Below are positions 1-9,979 of a DNA stretch of 64,000 nucleotides, one piece after another; positions within the stretch are counted from its first letter, which is position 1, and every line of letters starts with the position of its first letter. The notes under the pieces are model-generated. The model did no database searches and was not told the origin of the DNA. It worked only from the letters and a program-made list of their open reading frames with translations. The stretch spans positions 1,054,001 through 1,118,000 of the forward strand of contig NC_135032.1 in assembly GCF_051020975.1 (NCBI RefSeq), given 5' to 3'. The position numbers were made by a program, and so were the translations under genes. This stretch comes from Osmia lignaria lignaria (taxonomy: Eukaryota > Arthropoda > Insecta > Hymenoptera > Megachilidae).

Positions 1-82
1 AACATAAAAAGTAGGAAACTTAATTCTCTACAAAAAAGGTCTCTTAACATTTTGCCATAGCTCGCTTCGTTTCCGAGATATT

Positions 83-223
83 TGCATATTTATCTCAAGG
101 GAAGGGGCCTGACGGACATATTTCGAGATATTTCTTCTTCTTGTTGTTCTTCTTCTGCACAGCTAAGCTGGAAGTGGCATTTGCGGCTCGCACTAGTGCA
201 GAGTTATCTCAAAGAAAGGGGCC
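83..223. repeat. Internal 27-nt imperfect direct repeat, copies at 83-109 and 197-223 of each monomer
   Basis: Shown here in M1 and present in essentially every monomer. The consensus of the first copy, TGCAGATTTATCTCAAGG followed by GAAGGGGCC, aligns without gaps to the second copy, TGCAGAGTTATCTCAAAG followed by AAAGGGGCC, at an offset of exactly 114 bp. Three of 27 positions differ. Both copies start TGCAGA, contain TTATCTCAA and end AAGGGGCC. This is more than expected by chance in 322 bp and suggests that the monomer grew from a shorter unit by an internal duplication. I see no extended similarity outside the 27 nt, so the rest has diverged or was never duplicated. The M1 copy has T instead of the usual G at position 87. 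Confidence 0.85.
133..156. repeat. 24-nt pyrimidine-rich mirror repeat in each monomer
   Basis: Shown in M1. The left arm is TCTTCTTCTT, the centre is GTTG, and the right arm is the exact mirror image TTCTTCTTCT, so the stretch reads the same forwards and backwards on one strand. The 10-nt arms are homopyrimidine and the surrounding 131-158 tract is made of TTC and TTG triplets. Mirror polypyrimidine tracts can form intramolecular triplex (H-DNA) or slip during replication, but these arms are short and the G residues at the centre limit this. M17 has lost one TTC unit from the right arm, as expected of triplet slippage. M50, M58 and M66 have TTCATC, which breaks the left arm. Some copies have TCCTC in the right arm. 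Confidence 0.85.
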
Positions 224-3220
224 ACGGTGTTTCTGCCTCTCTATTATGTTGGTGCGGCTTCGGAACTTTTAAATATCTCGATATATCTCGAAAACTACGC
301 TTCTGATCAAAAAATATCATAGAACATAAATTGTAGGAAACATAATTCTCTACAAAAAAGGTCTCTTAACATTTTGCCATAGCTCGCTTCGTTTCCGAGA
401 TATTTGCAGATATATCTCAAGGGAAGGGGCCTGACGGACATATTTCGAGATATTTCTTCTTCTTGTTGTTCTTCTTGTGCACAGCTAAGCTGGAAGTGGC
501 ATTTGCGGCTCGCACTAGTGCAGAGTTATCTCAAAGAAAGGGGCCACGGTGTTTCTGTATCTCTATTATGTTGGTGCGGCTTCGGAACTTTTAAATATCT
601 CGATATATCTCGAAAACTACGCTTCTGATCAAAAAATATCATAGAACATAAAAAGTAGGAAACTTAATTCTCTACAAAAAAGGTCTCTTAACATTTTGCC
701 ATAACTCGCTTCGTTTCCGAGATATTTGCAGATATATCTCAAGGGAAGGGGCCTGACGGACATATTTCGAGATATTTCTTCTTCTTGTTGTTCTTCTTCT
801 GCACAGCTGAGCTGGAAGTGGCATTTGCGGCTCGCACTAGTGCAGAGTTATCTCAAAGAAAGGGGCCACGGTGTTTCTGTATCTCTATTATGTTGGTGCG
901 GCTTCGGAACTTTTAAATATCTCGATATATCTCGAAAACTACGCTTCTGATCAAAAAATATCATAGAACATAAATTGTAGGAAACATAATTCTCTACAAA
1001 AAAGGTCTCTTAACATTTTGCCATAGCTCGCTTCGTTTCCGAGATATTTGCAGATTTATCTCAAGGGAAGGGGCCTAACGGACATATTTCGAGATATTTC
1101 TTCTTCTTGTTGTTCTTCTTCTGCACAGCTAAACTGGAAGTGGCATTTCCAGCTCGCAATAGTGCAGAGTTATCTCAAAGAAAGGGGCCACGGTGTTTCT
1201 GTATCTCTATTATGTTGGTGCGGCTTTGGAACTTTTAAATATCTTGATATATCTCGAGAACTACGCATCTGATCAAAAAATATCATAGAACATAAAAAGT
1301 AGGAAACTTAATTCTCTACAAAAAAGGTCTCTTAACATTTTGCCATAGCTCGCTTCGTTTCCGAGATATTTGCAGATTTATCTCAAGGGAAGGGGCCTGA
1401 CGGACATATTTCGAGATATTTCTTCTTCTTGTTGTTCTTCTTCTGCACAGCTAAGCTGGAAGTGGCATTTGCGGCTCGCACTAGTGCAGAGTTATCTCAA
1501 AGAAAGGGGCCACGGTGTTTCTGTATCTCTATTATGTTGGTGCGGCTTCGGAACTTTTAAATATCTCGATATATCTCGAAAACTACGCTTCTGATCAAAA
1601 AATATCATAGAACATAAATTGTAGGAAACATAATTCTCTACAAAAAAGGTCTCTTAACATTTTGCCATAGCTCGCTTCGTTTCCGAGATATTTGCAGATA
1701 TATCTCAAGGGAAGGGGCCTGACGGACATATTTCGAGATATTTCTTCTTCTTGTTGTTCTTCTTCTGCACAGCTAAGCTGGAAGTGGCATTTGCGGCTCG
1801 CACTAGTGCAGAGTTATCTCAAAGAAAGGGGCCACGGTGTTTCTGCATCTCTATTATGTTGGTGCGGCTTCGGAACTTTTAAATATCTCGATATATCTCG
1901 AAAACTACGCTTCTGATCAAAAAATATCATAGAACATAAATTGTAGGAAACATAATTCTCTACAAAAAAGGTCTCTTAACATTTTGCCATAGCTCGCTTC
2001 GTTTCCGAGATATTTGCAGATATATCTCAAGGGAAGGGGCCTGACGGACATATTTCGAGATATTTCTTCTTCTTGTTGTTCTTCTTCTGCACAGCTAAGC
2101 TGGAAGTGGCATTTGCGGCTCGCACTAGTGCAGAGTTATCTCAAAGAAAGGGGCCACGGTGTTTCTGTATCTCTATTATGTTGGTGCGGCTTCGGAACTT
2201 TTAAATATCTCGATATATCTCGAAAACTACACTTCTGATCAAAAAATATTATAGAACATAAAAAGTAGGAAACTTAATTCTCTACAAAAAAGGTCTCTTA
2301 ACATTTTGCCATAGCTCGCTTCGTTTCCGAGATATTTGCAGATATATCTCAAGGGAAGGGGCCTGACGGACATATTTCGAGATATTTCTTCTTCTTGTTG
2401 TTCTTCTTCTGCACAGCTAAGCTGGAAGTGGCATTTGCGGCTCGCACTAGTGCAGAGTTATCTCAAAGAAAGGGGCCACGGTGTTTCTGTATCTCTATTA
2501 TGTTGGTGCGGCTTCGGAACTTTTAAATATCTCGATATATCTCGAAAACTACGCTTCTGATCAAAAAATATCATAGAACATAAAAAGTAGGAAACCTAAT
2601 TCTCTACAAAAAAGGTCTCTTAACATTTTGCCATAGCTCGCTTCGTTTCCGAGATATTTGCATATTTATCTCAAGGGAAGGGGCCTGACGGACATATTTC
2701 GAGATATTTCTTCTTCTTGTTGTTCTTTTTCTGCACAGCTAAGCTGGAAGTGGCATTTGCGGCTCGCACTAGTGCAGAGTTATCTCAAAGAAAGGGGCCA
2801 CGGTGTTTCTGTATCTCTATTATGTTGGTGCGGCTTCGGAACTTTTAAATATCTCGATATATCTCGAAAACTACGCTTCTGATCAAAAAATATCATAGAA
2901 CATAAATTGTAGGAAACATAATTCTCTACAAAAAAGGTCTCTTAACATTTTGCCATAGCTCGCTTCGTTTCCGAGATATTTGCAGATTTATCTCAAGGGA
3001 AGGGGCCTGACGGACATATTTCGAGATATTTCTTCTTCTTGTTGTTCTTCTTCTGCACAGCTAAGCTGGAAGTGGCATTTGCGGCTCGCACTAGTGCAGA
3101 GTTATCTCAAAGAAAGGGGCCACGGTGTTTCTGTATCTCTATTATGTTGGTGCGGCTTCGGAACTTTTAAATATCTCGATATATCTCGAAAACTACGCTT
3201 CTGATCAAAAAATATCATAG

Positions 3221-3542
3221 AACATAAATTATAGGAAACATAATTCTCTACAAAAAAGGTCTCTTAACATTTTGCCATAGCTCGCTTCGTTTCCGAGATA
3301 TTTGCAGATTTATCTCAAGGGAAGGGGCCTAACGGACATATTTCGAGATATTTCTTCTTCTTGTTGTTCTTCTTCTGCACAGCTAAACTGGAAGTGGCAT
3401 TTGCGGCTCGCACTAGTGCAGAGTTATCTCAAAGAAAGGGGCCACGGTGTTTCTGTATCTCTATTATGTTGGTGCGGCTTCGGAACTTTTAAATATCTTG
3501 ATATATCTCGAGAACTACGCATCTGATCAAAAAATATCATAG
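3221..3542. repeat. Chimeric monomer M11
   Basis: The 5' part matches the M4/M13 subtype: CCTAACGG near position 111 and CTAAACTGG around 163-171. The centre (183-199) is the TTGCGGCTCGCACTAGTGC type of its neighbours. The 3' end (CTTGATAT, CTCGAGAAC, GCATCTG) is again as in M4/M13. The switch from M4-like to neighbour-like falls between monomer positions 167 and 182. A gene-conversion tract or double crossover fits. Two unrelated point mutations would also be possible but less likely, because several linked bases change together. Confidence 0.65.
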
Positions 3543-5152
3543 AACATAAAAAGTAGGAAACTTAATTCTCTACAAAAAAGGTCTCTTAACATTTTGCCAT
3601 AGCTCGCTTCGTTTCCGAGATATTTGCATATTTATCTCAAGGGAAGGGGCCTGACGGACATATTTCGAGATATTTCTTCTTCTTGTTGTTCTTCTTCTGC
3701 ACAGCTAAGCTGGAAGTGGCATTTGCGGCTCGCACTAGTGCAGAGTTATCTCAAAGAAAGGGGCCACGGTGTTTCTGTATCTCTATTATGTTGGTGCGGC
3801 TTCGGAACTTTTAAATATCTCGATATATCTCGAAAACTACGCTTCTGATCAAAAAATATCATAGAACATAAAAAGTAGGAAACTCAATTCTCTACAAAAA
3901 AGGTCTCTTAACATTTTGCCATAGCTCGCTTCGTTTCCGAGATATTTGCAGATTTATCTCAAGGGAAGGGGCCTAACGGACATATTTCGAGATATTTCTT
4001 CTTCTTGTTGTTCTTCTTCTGCACAGCTAAACTGGAAGTGGCATTTCCAGCTCGCAATAGTGCAGAGTTATCTCAAAGAAAGGGGCCACGGTGTTTCTGT
4101 ATCTCTATTATGTTGGTGCGGCTTCGGAACTTTTAAATATCTTGATATATCTCGAGAACTACGCATCTGATCAAAAAATATCATAGAACATAAAAAGTAG
4201 GAAACTTAATTCTCTACAAAAAAGGTCTCTTAACATTTTGCCATAGCTCGCTTCGTTTCCGAGATATTTGCAGATATATCTCAAGGGAAGGGGCCTGACG
4301 GACATATTTCGAGATATTTCTTCTTCTTGTTGTTCTTCTTCTGCACAGCTAAGCTGGAAGTGGCATTTACAGCTCGCAATAGTGCAGAGTCATCTCAAAG
4401 AAAGGGGCCACGGTGTTTCTGTATCTCTATTATGTTGGTGCGGCTTCGGAACTTTTAAATATCTTGATATATCTCGAGAACTACGCATCTGATCAAAAAA
4501 TATCATAGAACATAAAAGGTAGGAAACTTAATTCTCTACAAAAAAGGTCTCTTAACATTTTGCCATAGCTCGCTTCGTTTCCGAGATATTTGCATATTTA
4601 TCTCAAGGGAAGGGGCCTGACGGACATATTTCGAGATATTTCTTCTTCTTGTTGTTCTTCTTCTGCACAGCTAAGCTGGAAGTGGCATTTGCGGCTCGCA
4701 CTAGTGCAGAGTTATCTCAAAGAAAGGGGCCACGGTGTTTCTGTATCTCTATTATGTTGGTGCGGCTTCGGAACTTTTAAATATCTTCATATATCTCGAG
4801 AACTACGCATCTGATCAAAAAATATCATAGAACATAAAAGGTAGGAAACTTAATTCTCTACAAAAAAGGTCTCTTAACATTTTGCCATAGCTCGCTTCGT
4901 TTCCGAGATATTTGCATATTTATCTCAAGGGAAGGGGCCTGACGGACATATTTCGAGATATTTCTTCTTCTTGTTGTTCTTCTTCTGCACAGCTAAGCTG
5001 GAAGTGGCATTTGCGGCTCGCACTAGTGCAGAGTTATCTCAAAGAAAGGGGCCACGGTGTTTCTGTATCTCTATTATGTTGGTGCGGCTTCGGAACTTTT
5101 AAATATCTCGATATATCTCGAAAACTACGCTTCTGATCAAAAAATATCATAG

Positions 5153-5471
5153 AACGTAAATTGTAGGAAACATAATTCTCTACAAAAAAGGTCTCTTAAC
5201 ATTTTGCCATAGCTCGCTTCGTTTCCGAGATATTTGCAGATTCAGCTCAAAGGAACTGGCCTGACGGACATATTTCGAGATATTTCTTCTTCTTGTTGTT
5301 CTTCTGCACAGCTCAGCTGGAAGTGGCATTTGCAGCTCGCAATAGTGCAGAGTTATCTCAAAGAAAGGGGCCACGGTGTTTCTGTATCTCTATTATGTTG
5401 GTGCGGCTTCGGAACTTTTAAATATCTTGATATATCTCGAGAACTACGCGTCTGATCAAAAAATGTCATAG
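5153..5471. repeat. Short monomer M17 (319 bp)
   Basis: This is the only 319-bp monomer. One TTC triplet is missing from the TTC/TTG tract, so TTGTTGTTCTTCTGC replaces TTGTTGTTCTTCTTCTGC. It is also the first copy of the variant with CAGATTCAGCTCAAAGGAACTGG at 85-107, where most copies have CAGATTTATCTCAAGGGAAGG. That variant recurs at M22, M27, M35, M119, M122, M190, M192 and M196. It has CAGCTCAGCTGG near 160-171, unlike its neighbours. Triplet slippage explains the length change. The 3-bp loss keeps the non-coding frame open, but this needs no coding explanation. Confidence 0.85.
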
Positions 5472-8400
5472 AACATAAAAAGTAGGAAACTTAATTCTCT
5501 ACAAAAACGGTCTCTTAACATTTTGCCATAGCTCACTTCGTTTCCGAGATATTTGCAGATATATCTCAAGGGAAGGGGCCTGACGGACATATTTCGAGAT
5601 ATTTCTTCTTCTTGTTGTTCTTCTTCTGCACAGCTAAGCTGGAAGTGGCATTTGCGGCTCGCACTAGCGCACAGTTATCTCAAAGAAAGGGGCCACGGTG
5701 TTTCTGTATCTCTATTATGTTGGTGCGTCTTCGGAACTTTTAAATATCTCGATATATCTCGAAAACTACGCTTCTGCTCAAAAAATATCATAGAACGTAA
5801 ATTGTAGGAAACATTATTCTCTACAAAAAAGGTCTCTTAACATTTTGCCATAGCTCGCTTCGTTTCCGAGATATTTGCAGATTCATCTCAAGGGAAGGGG
5901 CCTGACGGACATATTTCGAGATATTTCTTCTTCTTGTTGTTCTTCCTCTGCACAGCTAAGCTGGAAGTGGCATTTACAGCTCGCAACAGTGCAGAGTTAT
6001 CTCAAAGAAAGGGGCCACGGTGTTTCTGTATCTCTATTATGTTGGTGCGGCTTCGGAACTTTTAAATATCTTGATATATCTCGAGAACTACGCATCTGAT
6101 CAAAAAATATCATAGAACATGAAAAGTAGGAAACTTAATTCTCTACAAAACAGGTCTCTTAACCTTTTGCCATAGCTCTCTTCGTTTCCGAGATATTTGC
6201 AGATTTATCTCAAGGGAAGGGGCCTGACGGACATATTTCGAGATATTTCTTCTTCTTGTTGTTCTTCTTCTGCACAGCTAAGCTGGAAGTGGCATTTGCG
6301 GCTCGCACTAGTGCAGAGTTATCTCAACGAAAGGGGCCACGGTGTTTCTGTATCTCTATTATGTTGGTGCGGCTTCGGAACTTTTAAATATCTTGATATA
6401 TCTCGAGAACTACGCGTCTGATCAAAAAATATCATAGAACATAAAAAGTAGGAAACTTAATTCTCTACAAAAACGGTCTCTTAACATTTTGCCATAGCTC
6501 GCTTCGTTTCCGAGATATTTGCAGATATATTTCAAGGGAAGGGGCCTGACGGGCATATTTCGAGATATTTCTTCTTCTTGTTGTTCTTCTTCTGCACAGC
6601 TAAGCTGGAAGTGGCATTTGCGGCTCGCACTAGTGCACAGTTATCTCAAAGAAAGGGGCCACTGTGTTTCTGTATCTCTATTATGTTGGTGCGTCTTCGG
6701 AACTTTTAAATATCTCGCTATATCTCGAAAACTACGCTTCTGATCAAAAAATATCATAGAACATAAATTGTAGGAAACATAATTCTCTACAAAAAATGTC
6801 TCTTAACATTTTGCCATAGCTCGCTTCGTTTCCGAGATATTTGCAGATTCAGCTCAAAGGAACTGGCCTGACGGACATATTTCGAGATATTTCTTCTTCT
6901 TGTTGTTCTTCCTCTGCACAGCTAAGCTGGAAGTGGCATTTGCAGCTCGCCATAGTGCAGAGTTATCTCAAAGAAAGGGGCCACGGTGTTTCTGTATCTC
7001 TATTATGTTGGTGCGGCTTCGGAACTTTTAAATATCTTGATATATCTCGAGAACTACGCATCTGATCAAAAAATATCATAGAACATAAAAAGTAGGAAAC
7101 TTAATTCTCTACAAAAAAGGTCTCTTAACATTTTGCCATAGCTCGCTTCGTTTCCGAGATATTTGCAGATTTATCTCAAGGGAAGGGGCCTGACGGACAT
7201 ATTTCGAGATATTTCTTCTTCTTGTTGTTCTTCTTCTGCACAGCTAAGCTGGAAGTGGCATTTGCCCCTCGCACTAGTGCAGAGTTATCTCAACAAAAGG
7301 GGCCACGGTGTTTCTGTATCTCTATTATGTTGGTGCCGCTTCGGAACTTTTAAATATCTCGATATATCTCGAAAACTACGCTTCTGATCAAAAAATATCA
7401 TACAACATAAATTGTAGGAAGCATAATTCTCTACAAAAAAGGTCTCTTAACATTTTGCCATAGCTCGCTTCGTTTCCGAGATATTTGCAGATATATCTCA
7501 AGGGAAGGGGCCTGACGGACATATTTCGAGATATTTCTTCTTCTTGTTGTTCTTCTTCTGCACAGCTAAGCTGGAAGTGGCATTTACAGCTCGCAACAGT
7601 GCAGAGTTATCTCAAAGAAAGGGGCCACGGTGTTTCTGTATCTCTATTATGTTGGTGCGGCTTCGGAACTTTTAAATATCTTGATATATCTCGAGAACTA
7701 CGCATCTGATCAAAAAATCTCATAGAACATGAAAAGTAGGAAACTTAATTCTCTACAAAACAGGTCTCTTAACATTTTGCCATAGCTCTCTTCGTTTCCG
7801 AGATATTTGCAGATTTATCTCAAGGGAAGGGGCCTGGCGGACATATTTCGAGATATTTCTTCTTCTTGTTGTTCTTCTTCTGCACAGCTAAGCTGGAAGT
7901 GGCATTTGCAGCTCGCAATAGTTCAGAGTTATCTCAAAGAAAGGGGCCACGGTGTTTCTGTATCTCTATTATGTTGGTGCGTCTTCGGAACTTTTAAATA
8001 TCTCGATATATCTCGAAAACTACGCTTCTGATCAAAAAATATCATAGAACGTAAATTGTAGGAAACATTATTCTCTACAAAAAAGGTCTCTTAACATTTT
8101 GCCATAGCTCGCTTCGTTTCCGAGATATTTGCAGATTCATCTCAAGGGAAGGGGTCTGACGGACATATTTCGAGATATTTCTTCTTCTTGTTGTTCTTCT
8201 TCTGCACAGCTAAGCTCGAAGTGGCATTTGCAGCTCGCAATAGTGCAGAGTTATCTCAAAGAAAGAGGCCACGGTGTTTCTGTACCTCTATTATGTTGGT
8301 GCAGCTTCGGAACTTTTAAATATCTTGATATATCTCGAAAACTACGCTTCTGATCAAAAAATATCATAGAAGATAAAAAGTAGGAAACTTAATTCTCTAC

Positions 8401-9013
8401 AAAAAAGGTCTCTTAACATTTTGCCATAGCTCGCTTCGTTTCCGAGATATTTGCAGATTCAGCTCAAAGGAACTGGCCTGACGGACATATTTCGAGATAT
8501 TTCTTCTTCTTGTTGTTCTTCTTCTGCACAGCTAAGCTGGAAGTGGCATTTGCGGCTCGCACTAGCGCACAGTTATCTCAAAGAAAGGGGCCACGGTGTT
8601 TCTGTATCTCTATTATGTTGGTGCGTCTTCGGAACTTTTAAATATCTCGATATATCTCGAAAACTACGCTTCTGATCAAAAAATATCATAGAACGTAAAT
8701 TGTAGGAAACATTATTCTCTACAAAAAAGGTCTCTTAACATTTTGCCATAGCTCGCTTCGTTTCCGAGATATTTGCAGATTTATCTCAAGGGAAGGGGCC
8801 TGACGGACATATTTCGAGATGTTTCTTCTTCTTGTTGTTCTTCTTCTGCACAGCTAAGCTGGAAGTGGCATTTGCAGCTCGCAATAGTGCAGAGTTATCT
8901 CAAAGAGAGGGGCCACGGTGTTTCTGTATCTCTATTATGTTGGTGCGGCTTCGGAACTTTTAAATATCTTGATATATCTCGAGAACTACGCATCTGATCA
9001 AAAAATATCATAG

Positions 9014-9979
9014 AAGATAAAAAGTAGGAAACTTAATTCTCTACAAAAAAGGTCTCTTAACATTTCGCCATAGCTCGCTTCGTTTCCGAGATATTTGCAG
9101 ATTTATCTCAAGGGAAGGGGCCTGTCGGACATATTTCGAGATATTTCTTCTTCTTGTTGTTCTTCTTCTGCACTGCTAAGCTGGAAGTGGCATTTGCGGC
9201 TCGCACTAGTGCAGAGTTATCTCAAAGAAAGGGGCCACGGTGTTTCTGTATCTCTATTATGTTGGTGCGGCTTCGGAACTTTTAAATATCTCGATATATC
9301 GCGAAAACTACGCTTCTGATCAAAAAATATCATAGAACATAAATTGTAGGAAACATAATTCTCTACAAAAAACGTCTCTTAACATTTTGCCATAGCTCGC
9401 TTCGTTTACGAGATATTTGCAGATTTATCTCAAGGGAAGGGGCCTGTCGGACATATTTCGAGATATTTCTTCTTCTTGTTGTTCTTCTTCTGCACTGCTA
9501 AGCTGGAAGTGGCATTTGCGGCTCGCACTAGTGCAGAGTTATCTCAAAGAAAGGGGCCACGGTGTTTCTGTATCTCTATTATGTTGGTGCGGCTTCGGAA
9601 CTTTTAAATATCTCGATATATCGCGAAAACTACGCTTCTGATCAAAAAATATCATAGAACATAAATTGTAGGAAACATAATTCTCTACAAAAAACGTCTC
9701 TTAACATTTTGCCATAGCTCGCTTCGTTTACGAGATATTTGCAGATTTATCTCAAGGGAAGGGGCCTGACGGACATATTTCGAGATATTTCTTCTTCTTG
9801 TTGTTCTTCTTCTGCACAGCTAAGCTGGAAGTGGCATTTGCAGCTCGCAATAGTTCAGAGTTATCTCAAAGAAAGGGGCCACGGTGTTTCTGTATCTCTA
9901 TTATGTTGGTGCGGCTTCGGAACTTTTAAATATCTTGATATATCTCGAGAACTACGCATCTGATCAAAAAATATCATAC
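9014..9979. repeat. Local monomer duplication M29-M30 with shared edge into M31
   Basis: M29 (9014-9335) and M30 (9336-9657) agree through their central and 3' parts, including the rare CCTGTCGG, CACTGCTAAG and GATATATCGCGAAAAC bases. Their 5' parts differ: M29 has ATTTCGCCATAG and TTTCCGAG, while M30 has AACGTCTC and TTTACGAG. M31 (9658-9979) carries the M30 form of the 5' end. A one-monomer duplication with its junction inside the monomer explains this. The M30-M31 pair reappears at M43-M44 (13522-14165) with a few changes. Confidence 0.7.

Larger units (their letters stand above)
74..291. repeat. Cluster of six GAGATA/TATCTC motifs per monomer, with inverted and helically spaced copies
   Basis: Within M1 the hexamer GAGATA or its complement TATCTC begins at 75, 91, 125, 205, 274 and 284. 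The two plus-sense copies sit in CGAGATATTT (74-83 and 124-133). The exact reverse complement AAATATCTCG occurs at 271-280, followed by ATATATCTCG at 281-290, so there are 10-bp inverted repeats. The last two copies read ATATCTCGA at 273-281 and again at 283-291, exactly 10 bp apart. Six copies in 322 bp is far above the roughly 0.16 expected from random hexamers on both strands. This could be a protein-binding motif, a hairpin-forming element or a relic of a short ancestral repeat. Which of these is true cannot be decided from the sequence. In many copies position 279 is T (TATCTTGA), which removes one of the six. Confidence 0.75.
82..306 (+). other. Recurrent 75-codon open frame in the monomer, judged non-coding
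   Basis: Shown in M1; the equivalent frame is open in about 180 monomers. It starts at TTG, not ATG, ends at TGA (304-306) and would encode a serine/cysteine-rich 74-residue peptide starting IYLKGRGL after the first two residues. Against coding: the start codon is TTG in every copy I checked except M193, where a single T-to-A change creates ATG at 61903. There is no Kozak context or repeated TATA box. In-frame stops or loss of the start occur in at least 17 monomers. The third bases are not preferentially variable: several common subtype differences change amino acids. The frame is probably open because one ancestral monomer lacked stops and the copies are young. A bacterial-style gene finder would call spurious genes here. 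Confidence 0.85.
1..322. repeat. Monomer M1, used as coordinate reference for the 322-bp unit
   Basis: M1 gives the anatomy used in the other entries, as monomer positions 1-322. Positions 1-30 are an AT-rich junction (ACATAAAAAGTAGG or ACATAAATTGTAGG). Position 31 begins an A-tract. Positions 52-83 are the CCATAGCTCGCTTCG and CCGAGATATTTG block. Positions 83-109 are the first copy of a 27-nt internal repeat. Positions 121-133 hold a second CGAGATATTT. Positions 131-158 are a TTC/TTG triplet tract. Positions 166-200 are the most subtype-variable segment. Positions 197-223 are the second copy of the internal repeat. Positions 271-291 hold two TATCTCGA motifs 10 bp apart. Positions 304-309 are TGATCA. 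The phase is arbitrary, chosen because the window happens to start there. M1 itself has the minor variant CATATTTATC at 85-94, where most copies have CAGATTTATC or CAGATATATC. Confidence 0.95.
1..5152. repeat. Block 1: M1-M16, mostly the 'GCACTAGTGC' monomer subtype
   Basis: Twelve of 16 monomers carry TTGCGGCTCGCACTAGTGC around 182-199, with the palindrome GCACTAGTGC. M4 and M13 carry a distinct subtype with CCTAACGG, CTAAACTGG and TTTCCAGCTCGCAATAG. M14 has TTTACAGCTCGCAATAG. M11 is mixed (separate entry). The monomers lie 322 bp apart with no indel. Junction variants (AAAAAG with CTTAA, or AAATTG with CATAA) are shuffled against the end of the preceding monomer more freely here than further right. 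I see no clear multi-monomer periodicity in this block, although the M4 and M13 subtype recurs 9 monomers apart. Confidence 0.85.

Noticed and set aside
122..138. CENP-B box in the TTTCGAGATATTTC segment
   Set aside because: TTCG followed four bases later by A agrees with half of the mammalian box, but the CGGG half is absent (TCTT). A partial match of this size is not evidence.
82..306. Short serine/cysteine-rich peptide gene repeated in every monomer
   Set aside because: The frame starts at TTG, has no ATG except in one mutated copy, carries stops in many copies, and lies in a homogeneous satellite. It is best explained as a chance open frame copied with the repeat.
304..320. Poly(A) signals or promoters in the AT-rich monomer end
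   Set aside because: The AAAAAATATC stretch resembles no canonical signal, occurs once per monomer, and there is no transcript evidence.
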